Assembly (NCBI GenBank): GCA_007135845.1
Contig: SLIC01000086.1
Span: 1 to 5,313 of the forward strand
Length of the DNA: 5,313 nucleotides
Origin: Candidatus Brevefilum sp.
GTDB taxonomy: Bacteria > Chloroflexota > Anaerolineae > Anaerolineales > Anaerolineaceae
Direction: 5' to 3'
This document shows, in pieces, positions 1 through 4,959 of this stretch. The notes beneath the pieces were generated by a model. That model was given only the letters and a program-made list of their open reading frames with translations. It was not told the DNA's origin and searched no databases. Position 1 is the stretch's first letter, and every line of letters begins with the position of its first letter. The position numbers and the translations under genes were made by a program.

Positions 1-129
1 GGCTTGTTTGAAGAAATAGACCCACGCGCCGATCATGCCGATGCCGTAGACCGCATCTGATTGGTTGGTTTGGATGTTGACCTGTGGTTTATCCTTGTCT
101 TGTTTGGTTGGGTTTGGTTCAGTTGTCAT
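1..129 (-). CDS. Small hypothetical protein, N-terminal part only (runs off left edge)
   Basis: The minus strand opens with ATG at 129-127 and stays open for 43 codons to the window edge, so the C-terminus is missing. The start is supported by a near-perfect Shine-Dalgarno, AAGGAGG, read from 140 down to 134, five bases before the ATG. The first 25 or so residues are polar and rich in Lys, Gln, Asn, Pro and Thr (MTTEPNPTKQDKDKPQVNIQ). A hydrophobic stretch with Gly, Trp and aromatics (VYGIGMIGAWVYFF) then begins, which looks like the entry to a membrane segment. This suggests a small membrane protein with a cytoplasmic polar tail. It resembles uncharacterised short proteins I recall from Anaerolineae, but I cannot name a function. 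It is divergent from the transporter genes and separated from them by about 570 bases, so a functional link is not indicated. Confidence 0.72.
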   Translation of the reverse strand, partial: MTTEPNPTKQDKDKPQVNIQTNQSDAVYGIGMIGAWVYFFKQA

Positions 130-189
130 TGTTCCTCCTTAGATTATTAGGTCGAATCAAGTTATTTTAATATTACCACCATAGCGGGT

Positions 190-280
190 GAGATCATTTG
201 AAACACCCAGTGATCTCGCTGGTCCCTCCAGGAGGCTTCGCACTCTCCTGACCAGCGAGCGCTCTTGACCGCAGGTCTCC
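190..280. repeat. Nested inverted repeats forming a long interrupted hairpin
   Basis: CTCGCTGGT (215-223) pairs perfectly with ACCAGCGAG (251-259). Inside it, after a 5-base bulge, CAGGAG (229-234) pairs with CTCCTG (245-250), leaving a 10-base loop, for 15 base pairs in all. An alternative 7-bp arm, GAGATCA (190-196) with TGATCTC (211-217), overlaps the left side and would compete with it. GGTCTCC (274-280) is the inverted form of GGAGACC inside the direct repeat at 320-326. No T-run follows on either strand, so an intrinsic terminator is unlikely. The most plausible reading is one or more dispersed palindromic intergenic elements. Confidence 0.65.
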
Positions 281-311
281 AATAAAATCCTCCTGCCATT
301 ATCAAGGTTGC

Positions 312-367
312 TCCGGTCTGGAGACCGTCGCGATCCAGGGGACTTCCTCTGAAGTGGGGAGGGTGTC
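312..367. repeat. Dispersed direct repeat, copy 1
   Basis: This copy shares its first 24 bases (312-335) exactly with copy 2, and about 23 of the following 32 bases match without gaps. The core CGGTCT-GG-AGACCG (314-327) is a near-palindrome with a two-base centre. The tail contains ACTTC and GAAGT, which can form a small hairpin. The pattern of a perfectly kept head and diverged tail suggests a dispersed intergenic element rather than coding sequence. Confidence 0.72.
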
Positions 368-400
368 TGAGCCAATAACTATTCCATACTCAGTTTAATC

Positions 401-421
401 ACTACGAACTACAAACTACCA
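401..421. repeat. Three-unit 7-bp tandem repeat (ACTACNA)
   Basis: The units ACTACGA, ACTACAA and ACTACCA follow each other directly, differing only at the sixth position. They lie between the two copies of the 56-bp direct repeat. No function is evident; a slippage-prone simple repeat is the simplest reading. Confidence 0.6.
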
Positions 422-437
422 GCTAGCAGCCAGTTGA

Positions 438-493
438 TCCGGTCTGGAGACCGTCGCGATCATGTGAACTCCCCCTGAAGAGGGAAGGGTGCC
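438..493. repeat. Dispersed direct repeat, copy 2
   Basis: This is the second copy of the element at 312-367, in the same orientation and offset by 126 bases. The first 24 bases (438-461) are identical; the remainder differs at about nine of 32 positions with no length change. It carries the same CGGTCT-GG-AGACCG near-palindrome (440-453). Confidence 0.72.
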
Positions 494-622
494 TTGCGAA
501 CCCGGTCTTTCAGTCACCTAAAAAAAGCTGCACACTGGGGTGAGCGATAAAACCGAAATAATCGTATTGGGCATTCAGGAAAATGGATTAGGTACGCTGC
601 CACTCTGGGTGCTGACCAAGCC

Positions 623-651
623 TTGATTTTAATTGTTAACTATGTTATCAT
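623..651 (+). promoter_or_regulatory. Sigma-70-type promoter of the LacI-family gene
   Basis: TTGATT (623-628, four of six matches to TTGACA) and TATCAT (646-651, five of six matches to TATAAT) are separated by exactly 17 bases. This places the transcription start near 657-659 and gives a leader of about 45 bases before the ATG at 702. The assignment rests on consensus matching only. Its position immediately ahead of the CpG-centred operators supports it. Confidence 0.6.
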
Positions 652-654
652 TTT

Positions 655-678
655 GTTAACGCTAACGTGAACGCTAAC
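655..678 (+). promoter_or_regulatory. Tandem LacI-type operators overlapping the transcription start
   Basis: GTTAACGCTAAC (655-666) and GTGAACGCTAAC (667-678) abut and match at 11 of 12 positions. Each is an imperfect palindrome centred on a CpG step, the usual layout for LacI-family operators, where the hinge helix inserts at the central CpG. The first site is the more symmetric, with GTTAAC and GTTAGC as half-sites. The pair covers the predicted transcription start, so a bound repressor would block initiation. I infer autorepression by the LacI protein encoded immediately downstream. I found no other copy of this 12-mer in the window. Confidence 0.66.
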
Positions 679-701
679 ATTTTCGAAATCCTGGACTTGG
701 T

Positions 702-1733
702 ATGTCTGAAGAGAAAGTAACCATTCTGGATGTTGCACAGGCTGCAGGTGTGTCTGCTCAAACTGTATCCCGTGTGTTAAACGATCGTCCGGATGTCTCC
801 ATCGAGACACGGTTACGCGTTCAAAAAATCATTGAACAAATGGGTTACTCTCCCAATCTGTTTGCAAGGAATTTAAGCCGGGGACGCAGCAATTCGATTG
901 GCGTGATTGCTTATGGATTAAATTACTTCGGTCCTTCAAGCGTTCTTATCGGAATTGAAGGAATGATCAACGAACTCAATTTCTCACTTGCACTAAACTT
1001 AATCGACGATTTTAATCCCGCTCAGATCGACCACATTCTCTATGAACTGCTTTCTCGACGTGTTGAAGGCATAATCTGGGCAGTTCCAGCGATTGAACAA
1101 TACAGTGATTGGTTGGCTGAAAAATTCTCAAAGATTCAAACACCCGTTGTTTACGTTAATAAAGGTCCAACAGATTCAGACTTTGTTGTTGCAATGGATA
1201 ATAAGCTGGGTGGAAAGCTTGCGACGGCACATTTGCAGGAACAAGGCTATCGTCGTATTGCCATCATAACCGGTCCATCCATGTGGTGGGAAACCCAGGA
1301 ACGTTTAGCAGGTTGGCGGGAAACTGTTACAGATGCTGGATATGATAATATCGATGCGTTGGTTGTTGAAGGGGATTGGAATGCTCCCAGTGGAAGTGCA
1401 GGATTGCTAACACTAATTGCTAGAGACCCGGATATTGACGCCGTTTTTGTTTCAAATGATCAGATGGCATTAGGCGCGATGCAGGCCTCGAGAGAGCTTG
1501 GAAAAATGATCCCTCAAGACCTGGGTATTGTCGGTTTTGATGATATTCCAGAAGCAGCCTATTTTTGTCCTCCTTTAACGACGATTCGACAGGACCCAAA
1601 GGAACTGGGTGCATTGGCTGTTAAGCGGATTTCTGCAATTGTTGAGGCGCGGCAAACAAGCGCTGAACCAGAACCTGAAATTTCATGGTCACATCCGACC
1701 CTGGTTGTACGTAAGAGCTCCAGGAGAGCTTGA
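702..1733 (+). CDS. LacI-family transcriptional regulator
   Basis: A 343-residue protein of normal LacI/GalR length. Residues 7-27 form the helix-turn-helix (TILDVAQAAGVSAQTVSRVL), followed by the hinge region NLFARNLSRG (52-61), where Leu58 is in the place of the leucine that family members insert at the operator's central CpG. From residue 65 (SIGVIAYG) a periplasmic-binding-protein-like sensor domain begins. Family landmarks include VEGIIW (121-126), QERLAGWRE (199-207), SNDQMALGAM (251-260), GFDDIP (278-283) and the ending LVVRKSS. Tryptophans 126, 195 and 196 are candidate sugar-stacking residues. The ATG at 702 lacks a clear Shine-Dalgarno, but it sits just before the HTH at the usual distance. 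The gene is preceded by its likely operators and followed 144 bases later by the binding-protein gene, so it most likely represses this locus and is released by the transported sugar or a derivative. The effector is unknown. Confidence 0.95.
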   Translation: MSEEKVTILDVAQAAGVSAQTVSRVLNDRPDVSIETRLRVQKIIEQMGYSPNLFARNLSRGRSNSIGVIAYGLNYFGPSSVLIGIEGMINELNFSLALNLIDDFNPAQIDHILYELLSRRVEGIIWAVPAIEQYSDWLAEKFSKIQTPVVYVNKGPTDSDFVVAMDNKLGGKLATAHLQEQGYRRIAIITGPSMWWETQERLAGWRETVTDAGYDNIDALVVEGDWNAPSGSAGLLTLIARDPDIDAVFVSNDQMALGAMQASRELGKMIPQDLGIVGFDDIPEAAYFCPPLTTIRQDPKELGALAVKRISAIVEARQTSAEPEPEISWSHPTLVVRKSSRRA

Positions 1734-1877
1734 GGCAATAACGGATGAAAAAGTTTGCATACTTACACTTATTGTTATTTTGGACAGGTGTTTTCTGAGG
1801 AGGTGTGAATGGATTGATTCTAAGAAGAAAGGTTTTTGTTTTTGTCAACCAATGATTATTAACAAGGAGAGTAAAAA
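1734..1877 (+). other. Regulator-to-binding-protein gap with mini-ORFs and an orphan SD
   Basis: This 144-base gap has no convincing promoter: TTGCAT (1755-1760) has no -10 at a proper distance, and no copy of the CpG-centred operator is present. The binding-protein gene is therefore probably reached by read-through from the regulator promoter. The gap contains a 17-codon ORF (1745-1798, MKKFAYLHLLLFWTGVF) whose stop overlaps a strong SD-like GAGGAGGTG (1797-1805). That SD serves only a two-codon ORF, ATG GAT TGA (1809-1817). The real SD of the next gene, AAGGAGA (1864-1870), lies at the end of the gap. No terminator hairpin with a T-run is visible. Confidence 0.5.
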
Positions 1878-2900
1878 ATGAAGAAATTGACCTGGCTAAT
1901 AGCCATCCTGTTTATCCTCAGCGTTGTACTTGCAGCCTGTGCCCCAGATGCAGGCAACAATGATGCTGCTGCCCCCGCGCCTGATGGCAAGTGGTGTTCC
2001 GGTACGGACATCGTCTTCTTCCCTGGAGGCCCCCCTGGCGGCCCATTTGCAACCGTTGTTTACAATGGTGCTGTACAGGCAGCTGAAGACCTCGGTGCCA
2101 ACATGGAAACACTGTGGTCGGACTGGAATCCTGAGCGGATGATCACCCAATTCTCAGAAGCCGTTGCCACCAGCCCGGATGGGATCGCCATCATGGGTCA
2201 CCCTGGTGATGATGCCTTTCGGCCTTTGGTAGATGATGCCCAAGCTCGAGGCATTATCGTCACCAGCATGAATACCCAGCTGCCTGAGTTACAGGCTTCG
2301 TATGCATCCAGTGGTTTCGGTTACGTCGGCGCTATTCTGTATGATGCCGGATATGCATTGGCCCAAGAATCGGTCGCTCGGGCAGGGTTAGGTGCTGGCG
2401 ATAAAGCTTTTGTTTGGGGATTGCTGGCCCAGGCAGGACGTGGCGAGCGAACGCTGGGTGTTGTTGAAGGTCTGGAAGATGCTGGCCTTGAGGTGATTTA
2501 CCTGGAAATTGATGATGCCACCAACGCAGATGCAACAGCAGGTGTCTCGACCTTTGTTGGCATTATGTCGGCTAATCCTGATATTAAATTAATCGTCACC
2601 GATCATGGCGCCCTGACAGCAACCCAGGAGACATATCTAACGAGTGCAGGTTTAGGCCCGGATGATGTCTTCGCCGCTGGATTCGACCTCTCTTCCGCTA
2701 CCGTTGAAGCGGTAAAGGGCGGTTGGACTGACCTGGTGATCGATCAGCAGCAATGGCTGCAGGGTTATCTGGCAGTCTTACAAATCTGCTTAACCCATAA
2801 TTATGCCTTCACTGGCTTACAAATTGACACTGGTGCTGGTTTCTTGCATGCCGGCAATGTTGATGTGTTAGAAGCCTTAGTAGAACAGCAAGTACGCTAG
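1878..2900 (+). CDS. Sugar ABC transporter substrate-binding lipoprotein (type I, RbsB/Peripla_BP_4-like)
   Basis: A 340-residue solute-binding lipoprotein. It starts with a lipoprotein signal: KK at 2-3, a hydrophobic core at 5-17, and the lipobox L18-A19-A20-C21, so Cys21 would be lipid-modified and anchor the mature protein to the outer face of the membrane. A flexible Ala/Pro/Asn-rich linker (22-37) precedes the fold. The ribose-binding-like fold is shown by DIVFFPGGPPGGPF (44-57), GIAIMGHPGDDAFRPLVDDA (102-121), GIIVTSMNT (125-133), IKLIVTDHGA (236-245), FAAGFDLSSATVEAVKGGW (265-283) and DQQQWLQGYLAV (289-300). These match the sugar-binding Peripla_BP_4 group; Asp270 and the Gln289-291 cluster are candidate ligand contacts by analogy. 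AAGGAGA lies seven bases before the ATG, which fixes the start. The ATPase and permease genes follow, making a complete importer. The substrate cannot be read from sequence; a monosaccharide or sugar alcohol is the usual type. Confidence 0.92.
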   Translation: MKKLTWLIAILFILSVVLAACAPDAGNNDAAAPAPDGKWCSGTDIVFFPGGPPGGPFATVVYNGAVQAAEDLGANMETLWSDWNPERMITQFSEAVATSPDGIAIMGHPGDDAFRPLVDDAQARGIIVTSMNTQLPELQASYASSGFGYVGAILYDAGYALAQESVARAGLGAGDKAFVWGLLAQAGRGERTLGVVEGLEDAGLEVIYLEIDDATNADATAGVSTFVGIMSANPDIKLIVTDHGALTATQETYLTSAGLGPDDVFAAGFDLSSATVEAVKGGWTDLVIDQQQWLQGYLAVLQICLTHNYAFTGLQIDTGAGFLHAGNVDVLEALVEQQVR

Positions 2901-2913
2901 CGATCTTTAAGTT

Positions 2914-2953
2914 TTCCCTGCCCTAATGGATAATGCTTCCTCAGGGCAGGGAA
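2914..2953 (+). promoter_or_regulatory. Perfect 11-bp hairpin just after the binding-protein gene
   Basis: TTCCCTGCCCT (2914-2924) and AGGGCAGGGAA (2943-2953) are exact reverse complements around an 18-base loop, beginning 13 bases after the stop codon. No T-run follows on the plus strand, and none is present beyond it on the minus strand, so it is not a textbook intrinsic terminator. Such stems after binding-protein genes commonly protect the upstream mRNA from 3' decay and let the binding protein be made in excess of the membrane parts. I infer that role here; a factor-assisted terminator is the alternative. Confidence 0.68.
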
Positions 2954-2956
2954 TCC

Positions 2957-3026
2957 TGGTGAGTGTGAAAAAGCCAATCGAAAAAAATTGTCAACTTAAC
3001 CAAAACTTTCAAAGAAACACTCACCA
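2957..3026 (+). repeat. Perfect 10-bp inverted repeat with a 50-base loop
   Basis: TGGTGAGTGT (2957-2966) and ACACTCACCA (3017-3026) are exact reverse complements. The left arm starts only three bases after the preceding hairpin ends, so in RNA the two stems could stack. The 50-base loop is A-rich and contains only weak internal pairings. No homology to a named riboswitch or ncRNA was recognised. Confidence 0.5.
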
Positions 3027-3053
3027 TTTAAAAACATCATTTTCTGCAAAGCT

Positions 3054-3100
3054 AGATAAGATGGAAAATATCAGGGTACGATATTTTCTCTTATTTATCT
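3054..3100 (+). promoter_or_regulatory. AT-rich palindrome upstream of the internal promoter
   Basis: GAAAATATC (3064-3072) and GATATTTTC (3080-3088) are exact inverted repeats around a 7-base spacer (AGGGTAC). Pairing resumes outside with ATAAG (3056-3060) and CTTAT (3090-3094), or alternatively AGATAA (3054-3059) with TTATCT (3095-3100). The 25-bp core is centred near 3076, about 55 bases upstream of the predicted start of the next promoter, a position typical of activator sites. It could instead be a weak U-rich-tailed terminator for the upstream transcript. No regulator can be assigned. Confidence 0.5.
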
Positions 3101-3124
3101 TTGTGCTAATTTTCTTGATATAAT
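3096..3124 (+). promoter_or_regulatory. Internal extended -10 promoter for the ATPase-permease pair
   Basis: The sequence TGATATAAT (3116-3124) is a perfect TATAAT -10 with the extended TGn element. The -35 position, 17 bases upstream (3096-3101, TATCTT), is poor, which extended -10 promoters tolerate. Transcription would start near 3130-3132, leaving a leader of about 26 bases that contains the GGAG (3145-3148) of the ATPase gene. No LacI-type CpG operator is present around it, so this promoter is probably not under the same repressor. Confidence 0.66.
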
Positions 3125-3156
3125 GCGTGAAATATCAAACCACCGGAGATTGTTTA

Positions 3157-3918
3157 ATGAACTATCGACTTGAATTGAAAAACGTGTCAAAATCCTTTGG
3201 TGAGGTGCATGCACTCAGAAATGTGGATTTCCAGCTGGGACAAAACGAAGTCGTCGGCCTTTTGGGTGATAACGGTGCAGGCAAATCTACCATGATCAAA
3301 ATCATCACGGGATATTATCAACCCACTTCTGGTGAATTATTTTTCAATGGTGAAAAGGTTGAAAACCTGACGGTTCCCAAAGCCCGAGGTTTAGGTGTCG
3401 AGACGGTTTACCAGGAGCGGGCCCTGGCCGAGTTGCAGACCTTGTGGCGCAATATCTTCTTGGGTCGAGAATTGGTCAACAGTTGGGGGTTAATGGACAT
3501 CAACAGGATGCGGGCAGAGACCCATCGCCTGATGACGCAATCGATGGGCTTTACCTCCGGTGCGGTGACCCCAGACTCACGGGTCGGTACTTTCTCTGGT
3601 GGTGAAAAACAGGGTGTTGCCATCACGCGAGCCCTGTTCTTCGATGCAGAGATCATTGTCCTCGACGAACCAACCATGGGCCTTTCGCTCAAGGAAACTG
3701 AAAAACTGCTGCACTTTGTCAGTGATATCAAAAAAGCTGGCAAATCGGCGATCTTTATTGACCATAACATCTACCATGTCTACTCGGTCTCAGACCGTGT
3801 TGTCGTGATTGACCGAGGAAAAATAGCCGGTGAATTTTTAACCAAAGACATCACCCTCAATGACCTGATGGACAAGATGATCCATGTAGCCGAAACTGGC
3901 ATCCTCGAACAGGAGTAA
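3157..3918 (+). CDS. Sugar ABC transporter ATP-binding protein, single domain
   Basis: A 253-residue ABC ATPase that would power sugar import on the inner face of the membrane. Motifs in order: Walker A GDNGAGKST (37-45), Q-loop Gln86 in VYQE, signature FSGGEKQG (146-153), Walker B IIVLDEP (166-172, with Asp170 and Glu171), and H-loop His203 in IDHN. It has one nucleotide-binding domain, as in FrcA-type sugar ATPases, not the about 500-residue double domain of RbsA/MglA, so it should work as a homodimer. The signature has Glu for the usual Gln, and the D-loop region reads GLSLKE without the common Asp; I recall similar variation in this subfamily. I chose ATG at 3157 because GGAG (3145-3148) is eight bases before it and the protein begins at the usual place before the first strand. 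An upstream in-frame GTG at 3127 has no SD and lies between the -10 and the predicted transcription start. The permease gene starts two bases after the stop. Confidence 0.93.
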   Translation: MNYRLELKNVSKSFGEVHALRNVDFQLGQNEVVGLLGDNGAGKSTMIKIITGYYQPTSGELFFNGEKVENLTVPKARGLGVETVYQERALAELQTLWRNIFLGRELVNSWGLMDINRMRAETHRLMTQSMGFTSGAVTPDSRVGTFSGGEKQGVAITRALFFDAEIIVLDEPTMGLSLKETEKLLHFVSDIKKAGKSAIFIDHNIYHVYSVSDRVVVIDRGKIAGEFLTKDITLNDLMDKMIHVAETGILEQE

Positions 3919-3920
3919 CC

Positions 3921-4940
3921 ATGAGTTCTCAAACTGATTTAAAAACGACAGAAGAAGTTAGCTCTTATCAACCGAAATTTAATCTCGGGAGATTTATCCG
4001 TAGAAATGGTGCCCAATTGGGCATTTTCAGTGTTTTTGTCGCTTTATGGATATTCTTCATCATCATGGCACCAGGTACATTTCTAAGGCCACAAATTTAC
4101 AATGCCTTTATGGCCACGATCCCCTTCTTTGCCATGATGGCCATGCCTTTAACAATGGTGGTTATTGCCGGTGAAATTGACCTTTCTTTTCCTTCGGTTA
4201 TGGCGATGGGTATGATCAGCTTTATGTTCACACATACTGCCACCAACAGCGTCTGGCTGGCGTTCCTGGCAGCTTTGCTGACTGGTGTTTTTATTGGTTG
4301 GTTGAACGGGATCATTGTGGTCAAGTTTGGCATCCCGTCTTTGGTGGCAACCCTTGGCACACAATTCTTCTGGCGCGGGGCCGTTCTTGTGTTGGGACAG
4401 GGCCGCAGTGGTACCCTGGTTTACACGCGTGAGTCCTTACTGCATCCGCTCCTGGTGGGAAAAATCGGCGATTCGTTTCCCGTGCAGATGCTCTGGCTGC
4501 TGTTGATTGCGGGTCTGACATGGGTATTGCTCAACCGTCATAAGTTTGGTGCCCATATTTACTTGATTGGGGATAATGTCAAAAGTGCTGAATTGATGGG
4601 AATCAATACTGGCCGCACGCGTATTCTCGCCTTTACCCTGTTGGGATTGGTGGCGGCATTCTCCGGGGTCGTGGCCAGCCTGCAGGTGACCTATTTTTGG
4701 CCCAGTCTCGGTGAAGGGTACCTGATGCGCACCTTGGCAGCGGTGTTCCTGGGTGGGACCTCCGTCTTTGGCGGGGTGGGGACTTTGTTTGGCACGTTCA
4801 TCGGTGCATTCATCATCGGCGCGATTGAGGCTGCCACCGTCGCCATCGGGCTGACCGGCTTTTGGACGCAGTTGATTTATGGGTTTATCATCGTGCTCTC
4901 GGTGATTATGCACACCTACCTGCGTAAACGGATGGAATGA
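3921..4940 (+). CDS. Sugar ABC transporter permease (RbsC/FrcC-like, BPD_transp_2)
   Basis: A 339-residue integral membrane protein, expected to homodimerise and form the import channel. After a polar cytoplasmic N-terminus (1-30), hydrophobic segments are visible at about 31-50, 63-83, 91-108, 111-134, 139-158, 187-205, 234-255, 270-288, 290-308 and 314-332, consistent with the family's eight to ten helices. Family landmarks: AGEIDLSFPSVMAMG (83-97, usually GGIDLS), GIPSLVATLGT (137-147), a GDNVKSAELMGI stretch (217-228) corresponding to the conserved GxNxxAAxxxGI ATPase-coupling segment, and VFLGGTSVFGGVGTLFGTFIGA (275-296, quoted in part by its Gly-rich FGG and GTFIGA). AGGAG (3911-3915) overlaps the end of the ATPase gene and lies five bases before the ATG, so the two genes are tightly and probably translationally coupled. 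The substrate is not predictable from the permease. Confidence 0.94.
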   Translation: MSSQTDLKTTEEVSSYQPKFNLGRFIRRNGAQLGIFSVFVALWIFFIIMAPGTFLRPQIYNAFMATIPFFAMMAMPLTMVVIAGEIDLSFPSVMAMGMISFMFTHTATNSVWLAFLAALLTGVFIGWLNGIIVVKFGIPSLVATLGTQFFWRGAVLVLGQGRSGTLVYTRESLLHPLLVGKIGDSFPVQMLWLLLIAGLTWVLLNRHKFGAHIYLIGDNVKSAELMGINTGRTRILAFTLLGLVAAFSGVVASLQVTYFWPSLGEGYLMRTLAAVFLGGTSVFGGVGTLFGTFIGAFIIGAIEAATVAIGLTGFWTQLIYGFIIVLSVIMHTYLRKRME

Positions 4941-4959
4941 TTTTGGATGTAAATTAATG

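Larger units (their letters stand above)
130..622. other. Non-coding, repeat-rich intergenic region
   Basis: I see no convincing gene between the divergent small gene and the regulator promoter. The left third (190-280) is dominated by inverted repeats. The middle holds a 7-bp tandem repeat (401-421) and two copies of an about 56-bp direct repeat (312-367 and 438-493). The part from 494 to 622 has no obvious structure or coding potential. The minus-strand gene's promoter should lie just right of 140, in the AT-rich stretch 141-178, but no well-spaced -35/-10 pair stands out there. Confidence 0.6.

Noticed and set aside
157..375. Minus-strand 72-codon ORF upstream of the divergent small gene
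   Set aside because: It starts at TTG with no good SD, runs through the hairpins and direct repeat, and is Arg/Ser-rich with no domain character; it looks like translated repeat sequence.
312..493. CRISPR array
   Set aside because: Only two diverged copies 126 bases apart, with no regular spacers and no cas genes.
1609..1881. Plus-strand 90-codon ORF whose stop overlaps the binding-protein start (ATGA)
   Set aside because: Most of it lies in another frame of the LacI gene; its only late start (1852) lacks an SD and would give nine residues. The overlap appears accidental.
2926..3123. 65-codon ORF ending in a hydrophobic stretch between the binding-protein and ATPase genes
   Set aside because: The ATG lies in the hairpin loop without an SD, and the ORF spans three inverted repeats and the -10 region; the hydrophobic end is what AT-rich DNA encodes.
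3127..3156. GTG at 3127 as the ATPase start
   Set aside because: No SD precedes it and it lies upstream of the predicted transcription start; ATG at 3157 has GGAG eight bases upstream and gives the normal N-terminus.
4437..4913. 158-codon minus-strand ORF antisense to the permease gene
   Set aside because: It mirrors a strongly conserved permease and its product is His/Gln/Pro-rich without domain features; a shadow ORF.
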